From: Acidulodesulfobacterium_A sp049965795
Lineage (GTDB): Bacteria; SZUA-79; Acidulodesulfobacterales; Acidulodesulfobacteraceae
DNA length: 57,033 nt
Direction: 5' to 3'
Assembly (NCBI GenBank): GCA_049965795.1
Contig: JBMFVW010000008.1
Span: forward strand, 1 to 57,033
Under the pieces are notes generated by a model. That model worked only from the letters and a program-made list of their open reading frames with translations. It did no database searches and was not told the origin of the DNA. The translations under genes and the position numbers were made by a program. Below are positions 34,651 through 43,217 of this stretch, one piece after another (the stretch's first letter is position 1; each line of letters opens with the position of its first letter).

Positions 34651-37600
34651 ATATTAATAATTCGTCCCCGTCTATATTATAAACGATTGCAGAAATTTTT
34701 TTATCTTTATATAAATCTTTTAAAATAGATTTGTATTTATGCATTTGCGATTCGTAATTCTCTTTTTCTTTTTTATCGATATGTCCGGTTTTATAATCCA
34801 ATATGCAAATTTCGCCTAATTTTAATTCTTTTAATTCTTTAATATCATTAAATATGGATATCCTGTCCATTCTGCAGATAGCTCCGGATGCCGACAGATA
34901 TTCTTTTTCCGTATAAACGCTGCATAATTCCTTATTAAACAGTTTCGACAGATAATCGTTTTCTTTAATACGCAATATTTTTTCTTTTATATCGGTTTTT
35001 ATTTCGTAAAAATCCTCACCGGCAGGCTTATATCTTAACAGAAGCATGTATTTTTCTATTAATGCGTCTAAATTTTTAAAATCTTCGGCGTATTTGATTT
35101 CGCTTAAAATCTTATGATATAAGTCCCCTCTTTTTATGCTCAAATATTGGCTGCCGGTTTTTATCCCGTATTCATAACCTAAATCGCAATATCCGCAATT
35201 TAATACCGCAGTTTCGTTTTCAAGAACGCTTGCGTTTTCGTCGCTTTCATTTTTAATACTGTTTTTAAATTTTTTTTCTCCTAAACTTACTTCAGGCAGA
35301 GGACATTCTTCGGCGGCAATAATAAAGTTATACATCTCGTGCTTCGCTCTGGTAAGTGCAACGTAAAGATTATTCAAGTCGCTAATATTCTGGTCTTTTA
35401 CGGCATCGTAATAAACCGATTCCAAATAAGGAGAGCGGGAAGGTCCGCGGTTTTTTGCTTCAAACATGCTTTTAGTTATATAAAACAGGTTTAAAGGCTT
35501 ATCCGCATTAATACATTCGGCATCGCCAAAACTGTCCTTATCGGCCGCATTGGCATTGGCATTACAGGATTCCTTAACAAAATAATTTATTTTTTTTCCT
35601 TTTCCGCCTGCGCTTTTTGCCGTATCCGGCATAAGCGCATAATTTTCTTCGGCGATAAAAACGTTTATAACGGCGTCCCACTGAAGCCCCTTAGCTTTAT
35701 GCACGGTAAGAAGGGTAACGGCATCTTTTACTTCGGGAAGATCTATATAAAAGAGTTCGTCCGAATCTACTGCGTTCAAATTTGAATTGGAACTATCGGT
35801 TTTCATTAAATCCAATAAATCGTTTAAATCGGCGCAACCCTTTTCTTCGGCATACTGTACCGCGTCGAGAAAATGCGCAAGGTAAGCGGATTCTTCATGA
35901 AAATTTTCCGCGATATTAAAGACTTTATATAAATAAAGTGCAGTTTCATAGGGCGGAAGATATCCCGTTTTATTGAATAACTCCTCGAAACATTCGTTCC
36001 ATAAATCTTCGTACCGCTCCCTGAATAATACATAAAGAGGTTCGCCTTTTGCATTATTTAAATTAGTTTCAAACAGGAATTTTTCAAACTCTTCGCGAGA
36101 ATATTTTTGGCCGTATTGCAAGCCTATTTTTTTTTCGAAAATATTTCCTATAATAAAACTGCCGAAATTAAAATCGTCTATCGGCGAATTTAAGAAATTT
36201 AAAAGCATTTCAATTTCTCTTATAATTTTTCTGTTTCTGATGTCTAAACTGCTCTGCGTAACTACCTTATAACCTTTTTCTATAAGCAGTCCGGCTAAAT
36301 AGTTGAGATATTTGTTCTTCTGTGCGAGTATAGCAATATCGCCGCTGCCGTAATTGCGGACTTTTACAAGATCGTCTATCGTTTCTAGAAGAGGCTCTTC
36401 TATTACGTTTAAAACGTTAAATTCCGATGGACTGCCCTGCGGTTCATTTTCCTCTTTTTCTTTATTATCGTTATTATTATGTTCATTATATCCGTCTTTG
36501 TTATTATTTTCATGATTTCCTTCTTTTTTAAAAATTTCGGTAAAACAGTAACCTCCGGTATGAATATGCCCTCCGGTTTCATCTATAGGCGTATCCTGTT
36601 CATAAGTTAAAAAACCTGCCGGATCGCCTACCGCTTCCGCCTTGAATTTTAAGTCTGTCTTAAAAACGTTATTTACGTAATCGACTAAAATCTTGTCGGA
36701 TCTGTAATTAAATTTTAAAGAAACTTTCTTAAATTCCTCTATCGACGGAAAGGATATGCTGCCGCCGCCGTCGTTAAGCGCTTTCATTATCTTGTAATCC
36801 GCGCCTCTAAATCCGTACAAAGCCTGCTTTAAATCTCCTACCGTAAAAAGCGAACCGCCTTTGGCAAGGGATTCTTCTATTAAAGGCTTGAGATTTTGCC
36901 ACTGCACTTTGGAAGTATCTTGAAATTCGTCTATAAAATAATGGTAAATCGAATTTCCAAGCTGAAAATATACTTCCGGAACCGAATTGTCCCTTAAAAA
37001 CCGGCTTAGTTTTTTATTAACGTCGCTTATGTAAACCAGCCCTAAAATTTTATAAGCGTTTAACAGTTCCTTCTTAAACGAATCGTACATTGTTAAATAA
37101 GGCAGGCTCTTTAGCTTTGCTATTTCAGGCATATATCCGTTAAAACTGTCGTATAATTCTTCCCATTTTTCGGAATAATCTTTTTTATTTTTATACGGAA
37201 ACCCTTTGCGGTCGTTTACCAATCCGAAATAGTTTTTATCGTTTAAATAATTTTTAATTTTTTCTATAGTTTCCCGCTTAAACTTTCCGTTAATTTCCAA
37301 GTCTTCTTTTTCGGCAGATTCCAGCAATCCTTTAAGTCCGTCTATTGCCGGCTTTAAATTTTCGTCTAATTTTTCCTGAAACGAAAAATCGGCAAGAAAT
37401 TCGGAATTGTAGTCCGATTCTATTTCCAGCAGGCGTTTCATCTCTATTTTAATCCTGTCTGCCGGATTAAAATCTATCCCGTCCCAGCTTGCATTACGGG
37501 ACAGCAAGTCCAAAAATTTTTCTAAAACGCCCTGCTCCGCCGATTCTATCATTTTTAAAACTGCGTAATCGGTAATGCCCGAACTTTCGGTAGATATTTC

Positions 37601-38092
37601 AAAATCCGGAGGCAGTTCCATTTCGGCGGCAGACGCTTTAAGTATCTTAGACGTAAAACTGTCTATGGTTCTTATCTGAAAATCGTGATAATTCGACAAT
37701 ATTGCATCTATTAAATTTCCTGCTAAATTTTTTGCAGTTTTAGCAACCGAGGTTTTGTTTTTAAAAATATTATCTTCCGAAGTATCGCCGCCGAAAGAAG
37801 TAATATCGTAAATATAGCGGATGGTATCTGCTTCCAGAAAACCTAAGTTTAAAGATTTTAATTTGTTTAAAATCTGCGTCTTCATTTCCTTTGCCGAATT
37901 ATTGGTAAAAGTAATGCCTAATATATTTGTAAGATTATTGTTTTTAATGTTGCGGCGGGACAACAAAAACTGCAGAACGCGAAGGGTAAGGGTATATGTT
38001 TTACCGGAACCGGCGGACGCTTCCACCGAATAAATATGCGGAAAACGCAGTTCCGTATCTTTTTCCAAAGTTTCGTTAATTTTGCCTTCCAT
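34643..38092 (-). CDS. addA: AddA-type helicase-nuclease (UvrD/RecB family)
   Basis: AddA is the motor subunit. It is an 1149-residue SF1 helicase: motif I VEASAGSGKTYTLTLRVLQF, motif Ia TFTNNSAKEMKTQIL, motif II IDEFQDTSKVQW, motif III TVGDLKQALYGFRGAD, motif V VTLLTVHKAKGLQWDAVINV, motif VI LYVALTRAKHEMY. A C-terminal RecB-type nuclease (EICILDYKTGHIDKKEKENY) is present. An Asn/Glu/Lys-rich insert lies near residues 515-540. It sits between ackA and addB, overlapping addB by 8 bp. AddAB rather than RecBCD is indicated by the partner's iron-sulfur staple. Confidence 0.9.
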   Translation of the reverse strand: MEGKINETLEKDTELRFPHIYSVEASAGSGKTYTLTLRVLQFLLSRRNIKNNNLTNILGITFTNNSAKEMKTQILNKLKSLNLGFLEADTIRYIYDITSFGGDTSEDNIFKNKTSVAKTAKNLAGNLIDAILSNYHDFQIRTIDSFTSKILKASAAEMELPPDFEISTESSGITDYAVLKMIESAEQGVLEKFLDLLSRNASWDGIDFNPADRIKIEMKRLLEIESDYNSEFLADFSFQEKLDENLKPAIDGLKGLLESAEKEDLEINGKFKRETIEKIKNYLNDKNYFGLVNDRKGFPYKNKKDYSEKWEELYDSFNGYMPEIAKLKSLPYLTMYDSFKKELLNAYKILGLVYISDVNKKLSRFLRDNSVPEVYFQLGNSIYHYFIDEFQDTSKVQWQNLKPLIEESLAKGGSLFTVGDLKQALYGFRGADYKIMKALNDGGGSISFPSIEEFKKVSLKFNYRSDKILVDYVNNVFKTDLKFKAEAVGDPAGFLTYEQDTPIDETGGHIHTGGYCFTEIFKKEGNHENNNKDGYNEHNNNDNKEKEENEPQGSPSEFNVLNVIEEPLLETIDDLVKVRNYGSGDIAILAQKNKYLNYLAGLLIEKGYKVVTQSSLDIRNRKIIREIEMLLNFLNSPIDDFNFGSFIIGNIFEKKIGLQYGQKYSREEFEKFLFETNLNNAKGEPLYVLFRERYEDLWNECFEELFNKTGYLPPYETALYLYKVFNIAENFHEESAYLAHFLDAVQYAEEKGCADLNDLLDLMKTDSSNSNLNAVDSDELFYIDLPEVKDAVTLLTVHKAKGLQWDAVINVFIAEENYALMPDTAKSAGGKGKKINYFVKESCNANANAADKDSFGDAECINADKPLNLFYITKSMFEAKNRGPSRSPYLESVYYDAVKDQNISDLNNLYVALTRAKHEMYNFIIAAEECPLPEVSLGEKKFKNSIKNESDENASVLENETAVLNCGYCDLGYEYGIKTGSQYLSIKRGDLYHKILSEIKYAEDFKNLDALIEKYMLLLRYKPAGEDFYEIKTDIKEKILRIKENDYLSKLFNKELCSVYTEKEYLSASGAICRMDRISIFNDIKELKELKLGEICILDYKTGHIDKKEKENYESQMHKYKSILKDLYKDKKISAIVYNIDGDELLIYE

Positions 38093-38132
38093 TTTATTTT
38101 TTGCTTTTTGATTTATTATTCTTTTGTCCCCG

Positions 38133-39479
38133 TCACAAATCGGACAAATTATTTAAAAGGTTTAGGGATTCATATGCCATCTGAAGCTCTTCGTCGGTAT
38201 GGACGGCAAAAACTTTTACCGAAGAAGCCTCATCGCTTATAGGTTTAACCGATTCGTCGATATTTATCCTGCCGAACGGATTGTGCGACTGAAAATATTT
38301 TGCGGCGGCTTCGTTCTTTTCGCCGTCTAATTTTAAACCGAGATAAGTAAGATTTTCGCAGACTTTTTTTCTTAGCATATCCGAATTTTCGCCTATCCCG
38401 CCGGTAAAAACAAGTGCGTCGATTCCGTTTAAAACTGCGGCATACTGTCCTATAAACTTTACAATTCTGTATGCATACATTTTTAAGGCAAGTTTTGAAT
38501 ATTCGTCGTCAAACTCCGTTAATTCTTTAAAATCGTAAGTTTTTTTCGATATGCCGAGAAGACCGCTTTTTTTGTTTAAAATTTTATTAACATCGTCATC
38601 CGTCGAATTAAGCTTTTTCTTTAAGATAAATGGAACTTCGGGGTCGATATTTCCGCATCTCGTCCCCATCATAAGCCCTTCTAACGGAGTGTAGCCCATA
38701 GACGTATCGACCGATTTTCCGTTATCGACGGCGCAAACGCTTGCGCCGTTCCCAAGATGGCAGATAACCGTTTTTTTTATAGCGCTTTTATCGCCGTATT
38801 TATATTTATTATAAATATTAAATAAATTTACTATAAACGCATATGAAATTCCATGGAAACCGTATTTTTTTATTCCAAATTTCTCGTAATATTCGATAGG
38901 AATAGGATAAAACGCCGCATAATCCGGAACGCCGGCATGAAAAGCGGTGTCGAATATGCATATTTGAGGCGCATACGGAATAAGCGATTTCATAACTTCA
39001 AGTCCTTTCAGGTTTGAAGGATTATGAAGCGGTGCAATTTCGTTTAATCCTGCTAATTTTTTAACGTCTTCGCCGCCGGCTATAAGAGGTTTAACGTAAT
39101 CTTTACCGCCGTGAACGTATCTGTGTGCGACTAAAATATTATCGTCGGTATCGAATGATTCGGCGGCCTCTTTCCTAATATCTTCATTTGAGCCGTCGAT
39201 AAAGCCTATTTTTTGTAAAATAAATTTAAGCGCAGTTTCATGATCGGAAAAATTGCGTTTTTCGTTTTCTGTTTTGTTTTTTTCCTTAAGGTAAAAAGAG
39301 CCGTATTCAGTCCCTATCTCTTCTATTCTGCACGACAAAACCCTGTCTATATTATTCAAGGGAGAAATGCCGTTTTTTGAATTTGAATAGGCGGAATCTT
39401 CCGAAAGGTTAAAAACGGAAAACTTTATGGAAGAACTGCCGCTGTTAACTGATATTATTTTTAAATTTTCGGTACGCAT
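38133..39479 (-). CDS. ackA: Acetate kinase
   Basis: AckA interconverts acetyl phosphate + ADP and acetate + ATP. The signatures are ISVNSGSSSIKFSVFNL near the start, AHRYVHGGKDYVKP, FDTAFHAGVPDYAAFYPIP, GFHGISYAF, HLGNGASVCAVDNGKSVDTS, MGYTPLEGLMMGTRCGNIDP and VFTGGIGENS. I chose ATG 39479 because the homology begins a few residues later; a longer frame from TTG 39521 adds 14 residues that the family does not have. No pta gene is adjacent. It lies 40 bp upstream of addA on the same strand. Confidence 0.94.
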   Translation of the reverse strand: MRTENLKIISVNSGSSSIKFSVFNLSEDSAYSNSKNGISPLNNIDRVLSCRIEEIGTEYGSFYLKEKNKTENEKRNFSDHETALKFILQKIGFIDGSNEDIRKEAAESFDTDDNILVAHRYVHGGKDYVKPLIAGGEDVKKLAGLNEIAPLHNPSNLKGLEVMKSLIPYAPQICIFDTAFHAGVPDYAAFYPIPIEYYEKFGIKKYGFHGISYAFIVNLFNIYNKYKYGDKSAIKKTVICHLGNGASVCAVDNGKSVDTSMGYTPLEGLMMGTRCGNIDPEVPFILKKKLNSTDDDVNKILNKKSGLLGISKKTYDFKELTEFDDEYSKLALKMYAYRIVKFIGQYAAVLNGIDALVFTGGIGENSDMLRKKVCENLTYLGLKLDGEKNEAAAKYFQSHNPFGRINIDESVKPISDEASSVKVFAVHTDEELQMAYESLNLLNNLSDL

Positions 39480-39569
39480 TCTGAAAAAAATAGATAAATT
39501 AATAAAATTTAAAAATCGCAAGATTTAAAAATCATTGTATTTCTTTTTATTATATAATATAATAAGCAA

Positions 39570-40196
39570 ATGCACAAATTTAATCCTGCGCACCACAAAA
39601 GATTAGACTCGGAAGAAAGGCATAAATTTATGCCTCCGGAAATACTTATAAACGAAATAGAAAAAGCTGCCGCGGAATATTTCAAAAATTCCGACGCCGT
39701 AACGTTTGCCGACCTCGGCTGCGGAAGCGGTTTTTTCTCGATACCTCTTGCAAAAAGAGCTCAAAATTTTAAAAATAAAAAATTTATTCTTTTTGCTTTA
39801 GACATAAGCGAAGAAATGCTCGGCGTATTTAACGGCAAACTTAAAGATATAGACCTTGCGGATAACGGTTCCTGCAGAATCAAATGCGTAAAATGCGAGG
39901 AATTCTTCATTCCGCTTGAAGACTCTTCCGTAAACATTTTGCTGTTGGCAAACGTTTTCCACGAAATAGAAAACAAAAGCGATTATCTCAATGAAATCAA
40001 GCGGGTTTTGAAAGACGGAGGTTCGTTTTTCCTTTTAGACTGGAAAAAAGAGGATCCCGACCCCGTTATGGGACCGCCCGCATCTGAAAGGGTTTCTACG
40101 GAAGAAGCAGAAAAAGCCCTTAAAGAGTCAGGTTTTAAAGATATAAAAATATTGCCGTTATATTCTTCGTCGTTTACGATAGTTTCCAAAAAATAA
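39570..40196 (+). CDS. SAM-dependent class I methyltransferase
   Basis: A Rossmann-type methyltransferase of 208 residues with motif I FADLGCGSGFFSIPLA, motif II FALDISEEML, motif IV LLLANVFHEIEN and the post-motif EIKRVLKDGGSFFLLDWKKE. The N-terminal HKFNPAHHKRLDSEERHKFM resembles UbiE-like/arsenite-type small methyltransferases. The substrate is unknown. It is followed after 24 bp by rubredoxin, so the two are probably co-transcribed. Confidence 0.85.
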   Translation: MHKFNPAHHKRLDSEERHKFMPPEILINEIEKAAAEYFKNSDAVTFADLGCGSGFFSIPLAKRAQNFKNKKFILFALDISEEMLGVFNGKLKDIDLADNGSCRIKCVKCEEFFIPLEDSSVNILLLANVFHEIENKSDYLNEIKRVLKDGGSFFLLDWKKEDPDPVMGPPASERVSTEEAEKALKESGFKDIKILPLYSSSFTIVSKK

Positions 40197-40220
40197 AATA
40201 AAAAAATTAGGAGATTAAAA

Positions 40221-40385
40221 ATGCAAAAATACAGGTGCGAAGTATGCGATTATATATACGATCCGGAAAAAGGGGATCCTGACGGCGGAATACCCGCCGG
40301 AACGCCGTTTGAAAAACTCCCCTCGTTCTGGGTATGCCCGGTCTGCGGTGCGGCTATTATTAAATTTACTTTAGTTCCCGAATAA
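40221..40385 (+). CDS. Rubredoxin
   Basis: This short frame encodes a 54-residue rubredoxin, a small Fe(Cys)4 electron carrier. Cys6 and Cys9 (YRCEVCDYIYDPEKGDPDGG) and Cys39 and Cys42 (FWVCPVCGA) form the iron site. IPAGTPFEKLP is the usual middle. The ribosome site AGGAGA is 9 bp before ATG 40221. The usual Asp/Lys after the second CxxCG is replaced by Ala-Ile-Ile-Lys. Rubredoxins serve oxygen/peroxide reductases and are typical of anaerobes; no partner enzyme is adjacent. Confidence 0.95.
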   Translation: MQKYRCEVCDYIYDPEKGDPDGGIPAGTPFEKLPSFWVCPVCGAAIIKFTLVPE

Positions 40386-40411
40386 TAATCCAAAAGGTAT
40401 TTTTTACGCTA

Positions 40412-40440
40412 TTGACAAAATACTGAAAATATACTTTAAT
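40412..40440 (+). promoter_or_regulatory. Sigma-70-type promoter for tRNA-Gly
   Basis: TTGACA (40412-40417), 17-bp spacer, TTTAAT (40435-40440). The predicted start near 40447 lies 45 bp upstream of the tRNA. Confidence 0.7.
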
Positions 40441-40491
40441 ATATAACATATATAAATTAAATTTCATTTAATTTATATCTTTCTTAATCAT

Positions 40492-40566
40492 GCGGGAATA
40501 GCTCAGTGGTAGAGCATTACCTTGCCAAGGTAAGGGTCGCGGGTTCAAGTCCCGTTTCCCGCTCCA
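40492..40566 (+). tRNA. tRNA-Gly (anticodon GCC)
   Basis: The acceptor stem GCGGGAA/TTCCCGC (40492-40498 and 40556-40562), the D-arm GCTCAGTGGTAGAGC, the anticodon stem TTACC/GGTAA with GCC at 40524-40526, the T-arm CGGGTTCAAGTCCCG, discriminator T and encoded CCA (40564-40566) all fit. Confidence 0.98.
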
Positions 40567-40588
40567 TTAAAATCGTTCTTTTTAATTT

Positions 40589-40900
40589 TTATATTTTTTT
40601 CCGCTTAGGTTTTTTAAATATACACTCGTTGATTTCGCCCATATTGTAAATCCTTAATTTGTGGCTTCTGGGAAATTCACGCTTTAAAAGCTTTTTAAAA
40701 ATGCCGTTAAGTTCGTTAAAATTAGAAACAAATTCTTCGTCGAAAAAACCTCTTTCGAGTATACAGTATTCGTCTTTCTGAGACCTGATAACGTAAAATC
40801 CCCTGTCTCTTTTATAACTTCTTATATCGTAGTAATGTCCTATAGGAATATTCTTTAATTTTTTGAGAAGGCTGTCTATAAAAGTTTCTTTCGCTATCAT
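40589..40900 (-). CDS. Conserved-looking hypothetical protein downstream of the metallophosphoesterase
   Basis: A 103-residue basic protein: ETFIDSLLKKLKNIPIGHYY, RSYKRDRGFYVIRSQKDEYC, FPRSHKLRIYNMGEINECIF and a Lys/Arg-rich end. No known motif is recognised. The composition matches neighbouring genes. It follows the metallophosphoesterase by 52 bp on the same strand, as the last gene of a possible hypA-hypB-phosphoesterase transcript. A nucleic-acid-binding role is conceivable from the charge only. Confidence 0.6.
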   Translation of the reverse strand: MIAKETFIDSLLKKLKNIPIGHYYDIRSYKRDRGFYVIRSQKDEYCILERGFFDEEFVSNFNELNGIFKKLLKREFPRSHKLRIYNMGEINECIFKKPKRKKI

Positions 40901-40952
40901 ACTAAAACTAAAAGCATTTTTAAAATTTAAAAAATTATCGAATTAATTTTTT

Positions 40953-41765
40953 TTATTTAATAACCGGCGTTTCAAAATATTTTACGATTTTACTTTCCTT
41001 TTCTGCATCAGGTTTCTTTGCGGTTTTATATTTCATAACGGTCGAAAGCAAAGCGCCTTTGTGAGCCAGAACGTTTAATCCGTAAACCGGTATTCCTTCG
41101 ATTTCCGATTTGCATATTCCATGGTGATGTCCGAAAAAAACCATTTTAGGTTTTATTTGTAAAATTAAATCCCTGAGTCCGACCGCCTTAGGATAATATT
41201 TGTTTTTATCGTTGTCTTCTATAAGGACTCCTTCGGGAGCATCATGCGAAATAAAAACATCTATACTTTTATCTTCTTTTCCTTTGTTTTCATCGGCATA
41301 TCTTAATAAATTATCTATCTCGCTTTTCGTATAATATCTGTCCGCTTCTTTATAATTAAAATGTTCGGGGTCGTATTTTCCGCCGATACCGGCAACGATA
41401 ATACGCTCGCCGTTTATATTTATTTCCGCTACTTTTCCGTTTGGAATATAAAAAAGATTTTTAATGATTTCTAAATCCTCTGATAACTTAACCGAACCGA
41501 GAAAATTAAAATCTTCGTTGTTGCCGTTTACAAAATACGTTTTAACCGGAGCCGTTTTTTTATCACGGTACCAGCGCGGAAAATCCCCGGTTCCGCTATG
41601 AAATTTAGTCAAGCCGTCATGATAATCTGCATCTATCCATATTCCGAAATCGCCGACCTGCAAAATAATATCGAAATTTATTTTAAGCTGCTCCTCGAAT
41701 TTCTTTACGCATCCGTAAAATTTATCAATCCTTCCGTGAACATCCCCTGCCGCACAAATATTCAT
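40953..41765 (-). CDS. Calcineurin-like metallophosphoesterase
   Basis: The metal-site motifs are all present: AAGDVHGRIDKFYG (DxH), LQVGDFGIW (GD), FVNGNNEDF (GNxE/D), VFISHDAPEGV and FFGHHHGICKSEIEGIPVYG (GHxH). The length is 270 residues with no signal peptide, so it acts in the cytosol. The substrate is unknown; relatives include nucleotide and protein phosphatases. It begins 5 bp after the hypB stop, so it is very probably co-transcribed with hypB, although no role in hydrogenase maturation is established. Confidence 0.87.
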   Translation of the reverse strand: MNICAAGDVHGRIDKFYGCVKKFEEQLKINFDIILQVGDFGIWIDADYHDGLTKFHSGTGDFPRWYRDKKTAPVKTYFVNGNNEDFNFLGSVKLSEDLEIIKNLFYIPNGKVAEININGERIIVAGIGGKYDPEHFNYKEADRYYTKSEIDNLLRYADENKGKEDKSIDVFISHDAPEGVLIEDNDKNKYYPKAVGLRDLILQIKPKMVFFGHHHGICKSEIEGIPVYGLNVLAHKGALLSTVMKYKTAKKPDAEKESKIVKYFETPVIK

Positions 41766-41770
41766 TTTAT

Positions 41771-42670
41771 TTATAAATACATACCTCCGCCGTTATCTTT
41801 AAATTCATCGTTGAATTCATCAGCTTTTAATCTTGCTTTTTCCTTTATAAAAGAAACGAAGTCCGAGATGCCTTTATCGCGTCCGTCCGACCCGCCGCCT
41901 GTATTGTCTGTGCCGCTAACCGAACCGCCGCCGCAAACTAAACTGCCGCCGCCGTTTATCTTTCTTTTGCTTTTACAGGAGGTTTCAAAAATTATAAGTT
42001 CTTTATTTATAGACAATGCATTTTCTTTTATTTTTGAAACATCGGAGTCTAGGGCGGGGAGCAGGTCTATTTTATTTATTATCATAACTTTTGATTTATA
42101 GAAAGCTGCAGGATACTTCAGCGGTTTATCGTCGCCTTCGGTTACCGAAAGCACGACCGCTTTCATATCTTCTCCGAGATTATAAGAAGTAGGACATACG
42201 AGGTTGCCGACGTTTTCTATAAAAATTACGTCCGTGTCTTTTATGTTTAAATTATTTAAAGACGTATGGACCATATTTGCGTCTAGATGGCACGTTCCGT
42301 TGGTAATAATCTGATATGCGGGGACGTTTAAAGCGTCTATCCGCCGTTTATCCAAATCAGTTTCTACGTCGCCTTCTATAACGGCGATATTCAAACCTTC
42401 GGATTTTAAAAGCGGCACTACGGATTCCAGTAAAGAAGTTTTTCCTGACCCGGGCGAGCTTAAAAAATTCATAACAAAAGCCTTTCCGAATAAAGCTTTA
42501 TTTTTTCCGGCGATAACTTCATTCGATTCTAAAGCGTTCAGCCGCACCGTTAAAGACCTTGCGCCCGTTCTGCCAGAATGTTTGCCGCCGCCCGTTCCAA
42601 ACGCTCCTATGCCAGTACCTACACCGCCTCTGCCTGCGCTTCCGCGGTTAATACCGTTAGAGTTCGGCAT
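41771..42670 (-). CDS. hypB: Hydrogenase nickel-insertion GTPase HypB, atypical ends
   Basis: HypB delivers nickel to the hydrogenase large subunit. The G-domain is intact: SPGSGKTS (72-79), IEGDVETDLDKRR, the metal-binding Cys127-His128 in NGTCHLDANMV and Cys159 in NVGNLVCPTSYNLGED, and NKIDLLP. The first 35 residues are Gly-rich and lack both the CxxCGC motif and a His-rich stretch. After SCKS (the G5 position) a Gly/Ser-rich insert (about 237-266) with one Cys replaces the usual short loop. The insert is unusual and may be a flexible linker. It lies 133 bp after hypA, with a MITE-like repeat between. Confidence 0.9.
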   Translation of the reverse strand: MPNSNGINRGSAGRGGVGTGIGAFGTGGGKHSGRTGARSLTVRLNALESNEVIAGKNKALFGKAFVMNFLSSPGSGKTSLLESVVPLLKSEGLNIAVIEGDVETDLDKRRIDALNVPAYQIITNGTCHLDANMVHTSLNNLNIKDTDVIFIENVGNLVCPTSYNLGEDMKAVVLSVTEGDDKPLKYPAAFYKSKVMIINKIDLLPALDSDVSKIKENALSINKELIIFETSCKSKRKINGGGSLVCGGGSVSGTDNTGGGSDGRDKGISDFVSFIKEKARLKADEFNDEFKDNGGGMYL

Positions 42671-42696
42671 AAAAACCTCCTTTATTTATTATATTC

Positions 42697-42801
42697 GGAA
42701 AAGTTGCAGATTAATTTTTTTGCAATTATTTTCTGTGCTAATTGAACTATTTCGTATGCAAAAAAATAAAATCCGACACCTTTTTCTATGACACCTTTTC
42801 C
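42697..42801. repeat. GGAAAAGGTGTC-family element between hypA and hypB
   Basis: A left arm GGAAAAGTTGCAGATTAA (42697-42714), degenerate, faces AATCCGACACCTTTTTC (42770-42786), followed by another GACACCTTTTCC (42790-42801) three bases from the hypA stop. The structure is like 6349-6431, with a doubled right end. It fills nearly all of the hypA-hypB gap. Confidence 0.7.
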
Positions 42802-42803
42802 TA

Positions 42804-43043
42804 TCAATCTACGATAATTTCTTCTATTTTAATTTCATCTGAATCGTTTGAAATAAACTCCATCGAAACACCATTAAATCTCTCGTCGTTAATATTTTGA
42901 AACGCGAAAGACAGATAATTTTTGTCTATTCCCGAATATCTGCCTATATTAAGTTTAATCGAATCTACTTTCTTCACGCCCTTTAAATATCCGTTGTTTT
43001 CAAGCGTATCAAGTATTTCGAGGGCTACGGAAATTTCATGCAT
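42804..43043 (-). CDS. hypA: HypA-like nickel chaperone lacking the zinc ribbon
   Basis: The N-terminal nickel motif MHE is present (MHEISVALEILDTLENNGYL), followed by VDSIKLNIGRYSGIDKNYLS and FAFQNINDERFNGVSMEF, a normal HypA N-terminal domain. The usual C-terminal zinc ribbon with two CxxC pairs is absent: the protein has no Cys. It goes directly from ISNDSD to EIKIEEIIVD, which resembles the last strand of normal HypA. The length is 79 residues against about 113. The gene ends in a clean stop beside a repeat, so this is an internal deletion of about 35 codons rather than a truncation. Divergent from the hydrogenase genes. Confidence 0.8.
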   Translation of the reverse strand: MHEISVALEILDTLENNGYLKGVKKVDSIKLNIGRYSGIDKNYLSFAFQNINDERFNGVSMEFISNDSDEIKIEEIIVD

Positions 43044-43073
43044 AAATAAATAATAAAAAAATTAAAAATTAAT

Positions 43074-43101
43074 TTGACATTTTATAATTTTGCGATATGA
43101 T
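43074..43101 (+). promoter_or_regulatory. Sigma-70-type promoter for the hydrogenase structural genes
   Basis: TTGACA (43074-43079), 16-bp spacer, TATGAT (43096-43101), in the divergent 174-bp region between hypA and the small subunit. The predicted leader is about 110 nt. No sigma-54 site or FNR-type box is seen by eye. Confidence 0.6.
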
Positions 43102-43217
43102 TATAGAAAACATTATATAACATTTATCCCTCAAATATATAATAAAAAATATTTGCTTTTCCGTCTGTTTATTAATTTATATTTACATGCAATTTAATTT
43201 AGAATTTAGGAGGCAGT

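Noticed and set aside
38093..38132. A further palindromic repeat near GTCCCCGTCAC
   Set aside because: Only a partial resemblance to the GGGGACAGAATTC family and no inverted partner.
39480..39521. Longer acetate kinase start at TTG 39521
   Set aside because: The 14 extra residues (hydrophobic, not in the family) precede the conserved start; ATG 39479 fits acetate kinase length.
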